From positions 4,281,001 through 4,345,000 of the forward strand of contig NZ_FNTZ01000001.1 of assembly GCF_900105555.1 (NCBI RefSeq): a DNA stretch of 64,000 bases, given 5' to 3'. The translations under genes and the position numbers were made by a program. A model generated the notes under the pieces. That model was not told the DNA's origin and did not search any database. It saw only the letters and a list, made by a program, of their open reading frames with translations. Below are positions 7,535-16,528 of this stretch, one piece after another (position 1 is the first letter of the stretch; the number at the start of each line of letters is the position of its first letter). This DNA is from Pseudomonas coleopterorum. Its GTDB lineage: Bacteria; Pseudomonadota; Gammaproteobacteria; Pseudomonadales; Pseudomonadaceae.

Positions 7535-8482
7535 ATGAAAGGTCCAACATCGATTCTGCTGGCCACCCTGCTGGGCCTGCCTGTACTGGCTCACGCAGCG
7601 GAACCGGCGCGATGCGCCACTGTGAATTTCTCCGATGTCGGCTGGACCGACATCACCGTCACCACCGCCGTCACCAGTGCGGTGCTGCAGTCACTGGGCT
7701 ACAAGACCAAGACCACGATGATTTCCGTGCCGGTGACCTACAAGTCCCTGGCCGATGGCAAGAACATGGACGTTTTCCTGGGCAACTGGATGCCGACCAT
7801 GGAAAACGACATCAAGCCCTACCGCGACGCCGGCACTGTGGAAACAGTACGGGCCAACCTGGAAAACGCCAAGTACACCCTGGCCGTCCCCCAGGCGCTG
7901 TACGACAAGGGCCTGAAGGATTTCGCCGACATCGTCAAATTCAAGAAGGAGCTGGACGGCAAGATCTACGGCATCGAACCGGGCAACGACGGCAATCGCC
8001 TGATCCAGAGCATGATCGACAAGAACGCCTTCGGCCTCAAGGACGCCGGTTTCAAAGTGGTCGAATCGAGCGAGGCCGGCATGCTGTCCCAGGTCGACCG
8101 CGCCCAGCGGCGCAACACCGACGTGGTGTTCCTGGGCTGGGAACCGCACCCGATGAACACCCGCTTCAAGCTGCAGTACCTGACCGGCGGCGATGACTTC
8201 TTCGGCCCCAACTTCGGCCAGGCCACCATCTATACCAACACACGCAAGGGCTACACCCAGGAGTGCAGCAACGTTGGCCAGTTGCTGAAGAACCTGCAGT
8301 TCAGCCTGGCCATGGAAAGCACGCTGATGGGCAACGTCCTGGACGACAAGCAGAAACCCGACGTCGCTGCTCGGGCCTGGCTGAAAAACAATCCACAGGT
8401 GCTCGACACCTGGCTCGCGGGCGTCACCACCGTCGATGGCAAGCCGGGTCTTGAAGCCGTCAAGGCCAAGCTCGCGCAATAA
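7535..8482 (+). CDS. cbcX: Choline-binding periplasmic protein of the CbcXWV ABC importer
   Basis: 315-residue substrate-binding protein with a signal peptide (residues 1-21, cleavage after AHA). The mature part is an OpuAC/ProX-type quaternary-amine binder: VNFSDVGWTD at the N-terminus, FLGNWMP in the middle and VFLGWEPHPMN later supply Trp and acidic residues of the kind used in aromatic cation boxes. ATG 7535 follows an AGGAG site. The permease and ATPase genes follow directly. In P. aeruginosa the orthologous set transports choline and is controlled by GbdR. Betaine or carnitine are alternative substrates of close relatives, but those often use separate binding proteins encoded elsewhere. 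Confidence 0.88.
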   Translation: MKGPTSILLATLLGLPVLAHAAEPARCATVNFSDVGWTDITVTTAVTSAVLQSLGYKTKTTMISVPVTYKSLADGKNMDVFLGNWMPTMENDIKPYRDAGTVETVRANLENAKYTLAVPQALYDKGLKDFADIVKFKKELDGKIYGIEPGNDGNRLIQSMIDKNAFGLKDAGFKVVESSEAGMLSQVDRAQRRNTDVVFLGWEPHPMNTRFKLQYLTGGDDFFGPNFGQATIYTNTRKGYTQECSNVGQLLKNLQFSLAMESTLMGNVLDDKQKPDVAARAWLKNNPQVLDTWLAGVTTVDGKPGLEAVKAKLAQ

Positions 8483-8557
8483 CGCTGGCAGGCGGGCCGG
8501 CGGTTGCCGGCCTCACCGGCCGGCCCTTCGTTTCCTCGCATGCGGACACTCACTACC

Positions 8558-9403
8558 ATGCTGACAGACCACAAGATCCCCCTGGGCGAGTACATCGCGG
8601 CTTTCGTCGACTGGCTCACCCAACACGGGGCTTCGACGTTCGATGCCATCGCGTCCACGCTCGAAGCGATCATTCATGGTTTCACCGCCGGTCTGACCTG
8701 GTTCAACCCCTACGTACTGACCGCCCTGATCGCTGCGCTGGCGCATTTCATCCAGCGCAAATGGGGCCTGACGCTGTTCGTGGCGCTGTCGTTCCTGCTG
8801 ATCCTCAACCTGGGGTACTGGCAGGAAACCATGGAGACCCTGGCGCAGGTGCTGTTCGCCACCCTGGTCTGCGTGATCATCGGCGTGCCGCTGGGCATAG
8901 TCGCCGCGCACAAGCCGATGTTCTACACCATGATGCGGCCGGTCCTCGACCTGATGCAGACGGTACCGACCTTCGTCTACCTGATCCCCACGCTCACCCT
9001 GTTCGGGCTGGGCGTGGTACCGGGCCTGATTTCCACGGTGGTGTTCGCCATCGCCGCGCCCATTCGCCTGACCTACCTGGGCATCCGCGACGTGCCGCAG
9101 GAACTGATGGACGCCGGCAAGGCCTTCGGCTGCTCGCGCCGCCAGCTGCTGTCGCGCATCGAATTGCCGCACGCCATGCCGAGCATCGCCGCCGGCATCA
9201 CCCAGTGCATCATGCTGTCGCTGTCGATGGTGGTAATCGCCGCCCTGGTCGGCGCCGATGGCCTGGGCAAGCCGGTGGTCAACGCACTGAACACCGCCGA
9301 TATCGCGCTGGGCTTCGAAGCCGGTCTGGCCATCGTGTTGCTGGCGATCATGCTCGACCGTATCTGCAAACAACCCGACGTCAAGATAGGGGGTGATGCA
9401 TGA
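8558..9403 (+). CDS. cbcW: Choline ABC transporter permease
   Basis: 281-residue inner-membrane permease of the OpuAB/ProW type with about six to seven hydrophobic helices. The conserved cytoplasmic coupling loop (EAA-like) is ELMDAGKAFGCSRRQLLSRIELPHAMP, written here only as its key parts: DAGKAFG followed by RIELPHA at about residues 187-207. I chose ATG 8558 over 8504, as the upstream frame would lengthen the N-terminus with a non-homologous tail. Its stop overlaps the ATPase start (ATGA), so cbcW and cbcV are translationally coupled. It forms the translocation channel for the CbcX-delivered ligand. Confidence 0.88.
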   Translation: MLTDHKIPLGEYIAAFVDWLTQHGASTFDAIASTLEAIIHGFTAGLTWFNPYVLTALIAALAHFIQRKWGLTLFVALSFLLILNLGYWQETMETLAQVLFATLVCVIIGVPLGIVAAHKPMFYTMMRPVLDLMQTVPTFVYLIPTLTLFGLGVVPGLISTVVFAIAAPIRLTYLGIRDVPQELMDAGKAFGCSRRQLLSRIELPHAMPSIAAGITQCIMLSLSMVVIAALVGADGLGKPVVNALNTADIALGFEAGLAIVLLAIMLDRICKQPDVKIGGDA

Positions 9404-10581
9404 GCATTATTCGATTCGACAACGTCGATGTGATCTTCGCCAAGGACCCACGCGAAGCGCTGAAACTGCTCGACCAAGGGCTGACCCGCAACGAGATCCT
9501 GAAGAAGACCGGGCAGATCGTCGGCGTGGAAAAGGCCAGCCTGGACATCAACAAGGGCGAGATCTGCGTGCTGATGGGGTTGTCCGGTTCGGGCAAGTCG
9601 AGCCTGCTGCGCTGCATCAACGGGCTGAACACGGTGAGCCGCGGCAAGCTGTTCGTCGAGCATGAAGACCGCCAGATCGACATCGCCTCGTGCACGCCGG
9701 CAGAACTGAAGATGATGCGCACCAAGCGCATCGCCATGGTGTTCCAGAAGTTCGCCCTGATGCCCTGGCTGACGGTGCGCGAGAACATCAGCTTCGGCCT
9801 GGAGATGCAGGGCCGTCCGGAAAAGGAACGGCGCAAGCTGGTCGACGAGAAGCTCGAACTGGTGGGCCTGACCCAGTGGCGCAACAAGAAGCCCGACGAG
9901 CTGTCCGGCGGCATGCAGCAGCGTGTGGGCCTGGCCCGGGCGCTGGCGATGGACGCCGACATCCTGCTGATGGATGAACCCTTTTCGGCGCTCGACCCGT
10001 TGATCCGTCAAGGCCTGCAGGACGAGTTGCTGGAGCTGCAACGCAAATTGAGCAAGACCATCGTCTTCGTCAGCCATGACCTGGACGAAGCGCTGAAGTT
10101 GGGCAGCCGCATCGCCATCATGAAAGACGGGCGGATCGTCCAGTACAGCGTACCCGAGGAAATCGTCCTCAACCCGGCCGACGATTACGTGCGGACCTTC
10201 GTCGCCCACACCAACCCACTCAACGTGCTGTGCGGGCGCAGCCTGATGCGCACGCTGGACAAGTGCACCCGCGTCAACGGTTCGGTATGCCTGGATCCGG
10301 GCGTGGATTCATGGCTGAACCTGGGCGCCGGCAATTCGCTGACCAGCGCACGCCAGGGCGACACCGTGCTCGACGTGCAGGGCTGGGCGCCCGGGCAGGC
10401 GATGGAAGGACTGGGCCGCCGGCCGACACTGGTCAGTGCCGACATCGGCATGCGCGACGCCTTGCAGATCCGCTATCAGACGGGCCACAAACTGGTCCTG
10501 CAGGACAGTGACAAACAGGTGGTGGGCATTCTGGGGGATACCGAGCTGTACCATGCTCTGCTGGGCAAGAACCTGGGCTGA
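9400..10581 (+). CDS. cbcV: Choline ABC transporter ATPase with C-terminal CBS-like region
   Basis: 393-residue ABC ATPase of the ProV/OpuAA type. Walker A GLSGSGKS is at residues 60-67, signature LSGGMQQR near 168, and Walker B ILLMDEP near 188. The C-terminal 120 residues are where ProV/OpuAA proteins carry CBS domains used for osmotic or ionic gating; the sequence is divergent there. It starts within the stop of the permease gene. It powers uptake of choline delivered by CbcX. A REP pair follows the stop codon. Confidence 0.9.
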   Translation: MSIIRFDNVDVIFAKDPREALKLLDQGLTRNEILKKTGQIVGVEKASLDINKGEICVLMGLSGSGKSSLLRCINGLNTVSRGKLFVEHEDRQIDIASCTPAELKMMRTKRIAMVFQKFALMPWLTVRENISFGLEMQGRPEKERRKLVDEKLELVGLTQWRNKKPDELSGGMQQRVGLARALAMDADILLMDEPFSALDPLIRQGLQDELLELQRKLSKTIVFVSHDLDEALKLGSRIAIMKDGRIVQYSVPEEIVLNPADDYVRTFVAHTNPLNVLCGRSLMRTLDKCTRVNGSVCLDPGVDSWLNLGAGNSLTSARQGDTVLDVQGWAPGQAMEGLGRRPTLVSADIGMRDALQIRYQTGHKLVLQDSDKQVVGILGDTELYHALLGKNLG

Positions 10582-10619
10582 TCCTCGCTGGCAGGAGCCC
10601 TGATGCGGTTGGTCTGATA

Positions 10620-10710
10620 CACCGCGGCGTCTTTTTCGCGGGCAGAGACCCGCTCCCACAGGTTGATGAAGCCGTGTGGGAGCGGGTCTCTGCCCGCGAA
10701 CGCCTCACCG
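10620..10710. repeat. REP pair (family 1), perfect 26-bp arms
   Basis: The arms at 10635-10660 and 10675-10700 are perfect inverted copies (starting TTCGCGGGCAGAGACC and ending GTCTCTGCCCGCGAA) around a 14-base centre. It lies 40 bases after cbcV and separates the transporter operon from the bet operon. It is the cleanest copy in the window. Confidence 0.9.
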
Positions 10711-10801
10711 CAATCTCCCTGATACCCCCCCGCTCAAACCTTATTGCCTTCCCCTCCCCGATCCTCTAAAAACCCTGCACACATTCCCCCATCCTTTTTT
10801 A

Positions 10802-10821
10802 TTGATTGATCGTTCAATCAA
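10802..10821. promoter_or_regulatory. BetI operator upstream of betI
   Basis: Perfect inverted repeat TTGATTGA and TCAATCAA around TCGT, 70-89 bases before the betI start. TetR-family BetI binds such A/T-rich palindromes containing ATTGA half-sites at bet promoters, and releases DNA in the presence of choline. The 309-base gap between cbcV and betI contains this site and the REP pair; nothing else evident. Confidence 0.8.
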
Positions 10822-10890
10822 AATAAACTAGACTGGCTTCAGTCGGCTGTCACTCACTGCCCGTACTGCAGGTCCAAGGAGATTCGCGCA

Positions 10891-11484
10891 ATGCCCAAGG
10901 TCGGTATGCAACCCATCCGCCGCCAACAGTTGATCGAAGCCACGCTCCAGGCTGTCGACCAGGTCGGCATGAGTGACGCCAGCATTGCTCTGATCGCCCG
11001 CCTGGCGGGTGTGTCGAACGGCATCATCAGTCACTACTTTCAGGACAAGAACGGCCTGATCGCAGCGACCATGCGTCACTTGATGAACATGCTGATCGAC
11101 AACGTCGCCACGCGCCGACAGGCCTTGACCGACGACAGCGCCAGGGCGCACCTGCAGGTGATCATCGAAGGCAACTTCGACGCCAGCCAGGTCAACGCTC
11201 CGGCCATGAAGACCTGGCTGGCCTTCTGGGCCACCAGCATGCATCAGCCGTCCTTGCACAGGTTGCAGCGGATCAACGACCACCGCCTGTATTCCAACCT
11301 GTGTTGCCAGTTCCGCCGTGAATTGCCGGTGGAACAGGCGCGCAGCGCCGCACGCGGCCTGGCTGCACTGATCGACGGTCTGTGGTTGCGCGGCGCCCTG
11401 TCGGGCGATGCTTTCGATACCGCGCAGGCACATCGCATCGCCTGCGAATACATGGACATGCAACTGGCAAAACAGCAGCGCTGA
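10891..11484 (+). CDS. betI: BetI, TetR-family choline-responsive repressor
   Basis: 197-residue TetR-family regulator. The N-terminal helix-turn-helix spans about 25-55 ([19 protein letters not shown]), typical of BetI. AAGGAG lies 8 bases before ATG 10891. BetI represses the bet operon and is relieved by choline. It is first in the operon betI-betB-betA and autoregulation through the palindrome at 10802-10821 is expected. Confidence 0.95.
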   Translation: MPKVGMQPIRRQQLIEATLQAVDQVGMSDASIALIARLAGVSNGIISHYFQDKNGLIAATMRHLMNMLIDNVATRRQALTDDSARAHLQVIIEGNFDASQVNAPAMKTWLAFWATSMHQPSLHRLQRINDHRLYSNLCCQFRRELPVEQARSAARGLAALIDGLWLRGALSGDAFDTAQAHRIACEYMDMQLAKQQR

Positions 11485-11532
11485 AGCTTCGCGCCTCGCC
11501 TGCTGCCACCTTAACTGCACCGCGAGGATCTT

Positions 11533-13005
11533 ATGGCCCGTTTCCCAACGCAAAAACTCTACATCGATGGCGGCTACGTGGACGCCAGCGGCAGCGGCAC
11601 CTTCGATGCCGTCAACCCGGCCACCGGTGAAGTGCTGGCGCAGGTCCAGCGCGCCACCGCCGAAGACGTCGAAAAAGCCGTCGCCAGCGCCGAAAAGGGC
11701 CAGAAGATCTGGGCCGCGATGACCGCCATGGAGCGCTCGCGCGTGCTGCGCAAAGCCGTCGACATCCTGCGTGAACGCAACGACGAACTGGCCCTGCTGG
11801 AAACCCTGGACACCGGCAAGGCCTACTCGGAAACCCGCTACGTCGACATCGTCACCGGCGCCGACGTGCTCGAATACTACGCCGGCCTGGTGCCTGCCAT
11901 CGAAGGCGAGCAGATCCCGCTGCGCGACACTTCCTTCGTCTACACCCGCCGCGAGCCCCTGGGCGTGACCGCCGGTATCGGTGCCTGGAACTACCCGATC
12001 CAGATCGCTCTGTGGAAGTCCGCTCCAGCGCTGGCAGCCGGCAACGCGATGATCTTCAAGCCCAGCGAAGTCACCTCGCTGACCACCCTCAAGCTGGCCG
12101 AAATCTACACCGAGGCCGGCCTGCCCGCTGGCGTGTTCAATGTGCTGACCGGTAGCGGCAGCGAAGTCGGCGCCTGGCTCACCGAGCATCCTGGCATCGA
12201 GAAAGTCTCGTTCACCGGCGGCGTCAGCACCGGCAAGAAAGTCATGGCCAGCGCCTCGAGTTCCTCGCTCAAGGAAGTAACCATGGAACTGGGCGGCAAG
12301 TCGCCGCTGATCATCTTCGACGATGCAGACCTCGACAAGGCCGCCGACATTGCCATGATGGCCAACTTCTACAGCTCCGGTCAGGTCTGCACCAACGGCA
12401 CTCGGGTGTTCGTGCCCAATGCCCTCAAGGCGCAACTCGAAGCCAAGATCCTGGAGCGCGTGCAGCGCATCCGCATCGGCGACCCTGAAGACGAAAACAC
12501 CAATTTCGGCCCGCTGGTGAGCTTCGCCCACATGGAAAACGTGCTGGGCCATATCGCCAAGGGCAAGGCCGAAGGCGCGCGCCTGCTGTGCGGCGGCGAG
12601 CGGCTGACCAACGGTGAGCTGGGCCAGGGCGCGTTCGTCGCACCGACCGTGTTCACCGATTGCAGCGACGAGATGACCATCGTGCGCGAAGAAATCTTCG
12701 GCCCGGTGATGAGCATCCTCGGCTACGACAGCGAAGACGAAGTGATCCGCCGCGCCAATGCCACCGAGATGGGCCTGGCCGCCGGCGTGGTCACCCGCGA
12801 CCTGAACCGTGCGCACCGCGTGATCCATCAGCTCGAAGCAGGCATCTGCTGGATCAACGCCTGGGGCGAATCCGACGCGAAGATGCCGGTGGGTGGCTAC
12901 AAGCAATCCGGCGTGGGCCGCGAAAACGGCATCAGCTCGCTGGCGCAATACACCCGGATCAAATCGGTACAAGTGGAACTGGGCGATTACGTTTCGGTGT
13001 TCTGA
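11533..13005 (+). CDS. betB: Betaine aldehyde dehydrogenase
   Basis: 490-residue NAD(P)+-dependent aldehyde dehydrogenase that converts betaine aldehyde to glycine betaine in the cytoplasm. The catalytic Cys is residue 286 in SGQVCTNGT, and the general-base Glu is in TMELGGKSP about 35 residues earlier. The length and C-terminus ([12 protein letters not shown]) are those of Pseudomonas BetB. GAGGA lies six bases before the ATG. A 49-base gap follows betI and a REP-containing gap of about 200 bases separates it from betA. Confidence 0.96.
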   Translation: MARFPTQKLYIDGGYVDASGSGTFDAVNPATGEVLAQVQRATAEDVEKAVASAEKGQKIWAAMTAMERSRVLRKAVDILRERNDELALLETLDTGKAYSETRYVDIVTGADVLEYYAGLVPAIEGEQIPLRDTSFVYTRREPLGVTAGIGAWNYPIQIALWKSAPALAAGNAMIFKPSEVTSLTTLKLAEIYTEAGLPAGVFNVLTGSGSEVGAWLTEHPGIEKVSFTGGVSTGKKVMASASSSSLKEVTMELGGKSPLIIFDDADLDKAADIAMMANFYSSGQVCTNGTRVFVPNALKAQLEAKILERVQRIRIGDPEDENTNFGPLVSFAHMENVLGHIAKGKAEGARLLCGGERLTNGELGQGAFVAPTVFTDCSDEMTIVREEIFGPVMSILGYDSEDEVIRRANATEMGLAAGVVTRDLNRAHRVIHQLEAGICWINAWGESDAKMPVGGYKQSGVGRENGISSLAQYTRIKSVQVELGDYVSVF

Positions 13006-13016
13006 GCCTGAATCCC

Positions 13017-13154
13017 GTGTGGGGCGGGCGGTGAGCCCACTGCCCAAGAAGGGGCCTTGAGCAACACTGCGGCGCCTTCTTCGCGGGCAGAGCCCGCTCC
13101 CACAAGGATCAGCTGTGTCGGGCTTTTTTGTGGGAGCGGGCTCTGCCCGCGAAT
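13017..13154. repeat. REP pair (family 1) between betB and betA
   Basis: Arms at 13080-13104 and 13129-13153 are inverted copies (TTCGCGGGCAGAGCCCGC and its complement) with a T-rich centre; a degenerate half-unit (GGGGCGGGCGGTGAGCCC) precedes them at 13020-13037. The element lies within the bet operon, so it could set different levels of betB and betA. Confidence 0.85.
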
Positions 13155-13207
13155 AGGCCAGACCTGACACCCTGCCCACCTTGCCATTTTTCAAAGAGGG
13201 AACCTAC

Positions 13208-14911
13208 ATGTCCCAGGAATTCGACTACATCATCATTGGCGCCGGTTCGGCCGGTAACACCCTGGCTACGCGCCTGACCGAAGATCCAGGCGTCACCGTC
13301 CTGCTGCTCGAAGCCGGCGGCCCGGACTATCGCCTGGACTTCCGTACCCAGATGCCCGCCGCCCTCGCCTTCCCCCTGCAAGGCCGCCGCTACAACTGGG
13401 CCTACGAGACCGAGCCCGAGCCGCACATGAACAACCGGCGCATGGAGTGCGGCCGCGGCAAGGGCCTGGGTGGCTCTTCGCTGATCAACGGCATGTGCTA
13501 CATCCGCGGCAACGCCATGGACTACGACGGCTGGGCCAAGCTGCCCGGCCTTGAAGACTGGAGCTACCTGGACTGCCTGCCGTATTTCCGCAAGGCCGAA
13601 ACCCGTGACATCGGCCCCAACAATTACCACGGTGGCGAAGGTCCGGTCAGCGTCACCACGCCCAAGCCCGGCAACAACCCACTGTTCGCCGCCATGGTCG
13701 AAGCTGGCGTGCAGGCAGGCTTTCCGCGCACCGACGACCTCAATGGCTACCAGCAGGAAGGCTTCGGCCCCATGGACCGCACCGTGACGCCCAAAGGCCG
13801 CCGCGCCAGCACCGCACGTGGCTATCTGGACCAGGCCAAGCAACGCGACACCCTGACCATCGTCACCCACGCCTTGACCGACAAGATCGTCTTCGAAGGC
13901 AAGCGCGCGGTCGGCGTCAGCTACCTGGTCGGTGACAGCGACGAGCGCATCCAGGCCCGTGCCCGCAAGGAAGTCCTGCTGTGCGGCGGTGCGATCGCCT
14001 CGCCACAGATTCTCCAGCGCTCCGGTGTGGGCCCTGCCGAAGTGCTGCAGCCGCTGGGCATCGACGTCGTGCACGACCTGCCAGGCGTCGGCCAGAACCT
14101 GCAGGACCACCTGGAAATGTACCTGCAATACAGCTGCACCCAGCCGGTCTCGCTGTACCCGTCGCTGAAGTGGTGGAACCAGCCGCAGATCGGCGCCGAA
14201 TGGATGTTCCTGGGCACCGGTATCGGCGCCAGCAATCAGTTCGAGGCCGGTGGTTTCATCCGTTCGCGCCCTGAGTTCGAATGGCCGAACATCCAGTACC
14301 ACTTCCTGCCGGTGGCGATCAATTACAACGGCACCAAGGGTGTTCAGGAGCATGGTTTCCAGGCCCACGTCGGCTCCATGCGCTCGCCGAGCCGCGGCCG
14401 GGTCAACGTCAAGTCGAAGAATCCGCGCGACTACCCGAGCATCCTGTTCAACTACATGGCCAGCGAGCAGGATTGGCAGGAATTCCGCGACGGCATCCGC
14501 CTGACCCGCGAAATCATGCAGCAACCCGCGCTGGACCAGTACCGCGGCCGCGAAATCAGCCCCGGCATCGAGGTGCAGACGGACGAGCAGTTGGATCAGT
14601 TCATCCGCGAGCACGCCGAAACCGCCTATCACCCGTCGTGCTCGTGCAAGATGGGCACCGATGAGATGGCCGTGGTCGATGGTCAGGGCCGCGTGCATGG
14701 CCTGCAAGGCCTGCGTGTGGTCGACGCCTCGATCATGCCGATCATCACCACCGGCAACCTGAACGCGCCGACCATCATGATCGCCGAGAAGATCGCCGAC
14801 CGCATTCGTGGCCGCAAGCCCGAAGCACGCTCGACCGCGGCCTACTACGTGGCAGGCGATGCGCCGGTGCGTGGCAAGCCGATGCGCGAAGTGGGTGCGC
14901 CTCACAGCTGA
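13208..14911 (+). CDS. betA: Choline dehydrogenase
   Basis: 567-residue FAD-dependent GMC oxidoreductase that oxidises choline to betaine aldehyde, membrane-associated in Pseudomonas. The FAD-binding Rossmann motif GAGSAGN is at about residues 11-17, the GMC signature region [15 protein letters not shown] follows at about 87-101, and the active-site His is near 475 in [16 protein letters not shown] precedes ATG 13208; the ATG at 13181 is less likely as it would add a non-conserved tail. It is the last gene of the bet operon and supplies the substrate of BetB. Confidence 0.95.
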   Translation: MSQEFDYIIIGAGSAGNTLATRLTEDPGVTVLLLEAGGPDYRLDFRTQMPAALAFPLQGRRYNWAYETEPEPHMNNRRMECGRGKGLGGSSLINGMCYIRGNAMDYDGWAKLPGLEDWSYLDCLPYFRKAETRDIGPNNYHGGEGPVSVTTPKPGNNPLFAAMVEAGVQAGFPRTDDLNGYQQEGFGPMDRTVTPKGRRASTARGYLDQAKQRDTLTIVTHALTDKIVFEGKRAVGVSYLVGDSDERIQARARKEVLLCGGAIASPQILQRSGVGPAEVLQPLGIDVVHDLPGVGQNLQDHLEMYLQYSCTQPVSLYPSLKWWNQPQIGAEWMFLGTGIGASNQFEAGGFIRSRPEFEWPNIQYHFLPVAINYNGTKGVQEHGFQAHVGSMRSPSRGRVNVKSKNPRDYPSILFNYMASEQDWQEFRDGIRLTREIMQQPALDQYRGREISPGIEVQTDEQLDQFIREHAETAYHPSCSCKMGTDEMAVVDGQGRVHGLQGLRVVDASIMPIITTGNLNAPTIMIAEKIADRIRGRKPEARSTAAYYVAGDAPVRGKPMREVGAPHS

Positions 14912-14978
14912 TATGGATTTGCCCCATGGCGGCGGTGGGGCCTAAGCTGTGGGCCTGCTCAACTCGGCTCGGCATGCC

Positions 14979-15058
14979 GGCCCCTTCGCGGCTGCTAGCC
15001 GCTCCTACGTGGGATCGCGTTTCCTCTGTAGGAGCGGCTAGCCGCCGCGAAGGGGCCG
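14979..15058. repeat. REP-like inverted repeat (family 2)
   Basis: Near-perfect inverted arms at 14980-15006 and 15029-15056 with GCGGCTAGCCGCTCCTA-type cores. The core differs from the family 1 sequence (GCTAGCCGCTCCTAC instead of GCAGAGCCCGCTCCCAC), but layout and size are alike, so it is probably a second REP family. It separates betA from the TldD-like pair. Confidence 0.8.
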
Positions 15059-15085
15059 AAACTGCCCCACCACAGAGGCCTTTGA

Positions 15086-16528
15086 ATGTTCGATTCCACC
15101 GCGCTGTTGCAACAACGCTTCGCCGCGCTGCGCACTCGCGCCGAATTCTTCTCCCTGCGCCATGTGCGCCAATCCAGCCAACACCTGGCGGTGCGCAAGA
15201 ACATCGCCGAGCCGCCCAGCCTGAGCAGCGACGAAGGCGTGATGATCACCGTGCGCGTCAACGGCGTGGAAGCCTATGCCGCGACGGGCAACCTGTCCCA
15301 AACCGGTCTGCAACAGGCCCTTGAGCATGCCGAGAGCCAGGCCCGCGGCATCTCCGCTCATGCCCTGCTCGACCTGCGCGAGCAGCCCGTGGCCGATGCC
15401 CGTTTCGACTACCTCTCGCCTGACCTGCAGCAACCCTTTCCCAACCTCGCCGACTGCTACCAATTGCTCGCCGACGAGTCCGCACGCGTGCCGGGCGATC
15501 CGCGGCTGGTCAGCTGGTATGCCGGCCTGGGCATCACCGATGTCGAACAGATCTACCTCAACAACGCCGGCGCGCAGATTCGCCAGGCGCAGCGCTTCGT
15601 CTTCCCCGGCCTGAGCGTGACGGCCTTCGATGGCAGTGACAGCCAGACCCGCAGCCTGGGCCGCGACAACTTCGGCCAGCAAGGCGGTGTCGACGTGATC
15701 GAGCGCTGCGGCATTGTCGGCGCCGGCCGCCAGGTCGCCGACCAGGCCCTTCAGTTGCTGTTGGCGCCCAATGCCCCGCAAGGCCCGCGTGACCTGCTGC
15801 TGACACCCGACCAGATGATGCTGCAGATCCACGAATCCATCGGTCACCCCCTGGAGCTGGACCGTATTCTGGGCGACGAGCGCAACTACGCAGGCACCAG
15901 CTTCGTCAAGGTCGAGGACTTCGGCCACCTGCGCTATGGCTCGCCGTTGCTCAACGTGACCTTCGACCCCGATATCCCGCACGAACTGGCCAGCTACGCG
16001 CACGACGACGATGGCACTCCAGCCAGCAAGCAGTGGCTGATTCGCGATGGCGTGCTCGTGCGCCCACTGGGCGGCGCCATGTCGCAATACCGCAGCGGCA
16101 TGGACGGCGTCGCCAACAGCCGTGCCAGCAGCTGGAACCGGGCCCCGATCGATCGCATGGCCAATCTGAACATCGAGCCGGGCGAGCACAGCCAGGCGCA
16201 GCTGATCGCCGGCATCGAGCACGGCATCCTGATGTCCACCAACCGCTCCTGGTCGATCGATGACGCACGCAACAAATTCCAGTTCGGCTGCGAGTGGGGC
16301 CAACTGATCGAGAACGGCGAACTCAAGGGCGTGGTCAAGAACCCCAACTATCGGGGTATCTCCGCCAGCTTCTGGAAAAACCTGCGGGCGGTCGGCGACG
16401 CCAGCACCCTGCAGGTGCTGGGTACGCCCAACTGCGGCAAGGGTGAACCCAACCAGGTGATCCGTGTGGGGCATGCATCGCCCAGCTGCGTGTTCAGCCA
16501 GATCGACGTGTTCGGAGGTGACGCATGA
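15086..16528 (+). CDS. TldD/PmbA-family metalloprotease, TldD-like subunit (divergent paralogue)
   Basis: 480-residue TldD-family protein. The zinc motif HESIGH (H249, E250, H254) is intact, and Cys450 in NCGKG sits where TldD places its third zinc ligand. TldD acts as a heterodimer with TldE/PmbA on unfolded or small peptides, for example microcin B17 leader removal and CcdA degradation. AGAGG lies before ATG 15086. The following gene starts inside its stop codon, so both subunits are made together. It differs in key motif wording from housekeeping TldD (HEAVGHGLEGD), which suggests a distinct subgroup. No peptide-precursor gene is evident next to it. Confidence 0.85.
   Translation: MFDSTALLQQRFAALRTRAEFFSLRHVRQSSQHLAVRKNIAEPPSLSSDEGVMITVRVNGVEAYAATGNLSQTGLQQALEHAESQARGISAHALLDLREQPVADARFDYLSPDLQQPFPNLADCYQLLADESARVPGDPRLVSWYAGLGITDVEQIYLNNAGAQIRQAQRFVFPGLSVTAFDGSDSQTRSLGRDNFGQQGGVDVIERCGIVGAGRQVADQALQLLLAPNAPQGPRDLLLTPDQMMLQIHESIGHPLELDRILGDERNYAGTSFVKVEDFGHLRYGSPLLNVTFDPDIPHELASYAHDDDGTPASKQWLIRDGVLVRPLGGAMSQYRSGMDGVANSRASSWNRAPIDRMANLNIEPGEHSQAQLIAGIEHGILMSTNRSWSIDDARNKFQFGCEWGQLIENGELKGVVKNPNYRGISASFWKNLRAVGDASTLQVLGTPNCGKGEPNQVIRVGHASPSCVFSQIDVFGGDA

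Noticed and set aside
10828..13194. 788-codon frame opposite betI and betB
   Set aside because: A long antisense shadow caused by high third-position GC; the plus-strand genes are clear family members.
13109..14905. 598-codon frame opposite betA
   Set aside because: Antisense shadow rich in His, Gln, Asp and Ala; betA on the plus strand has all GMC motifs.
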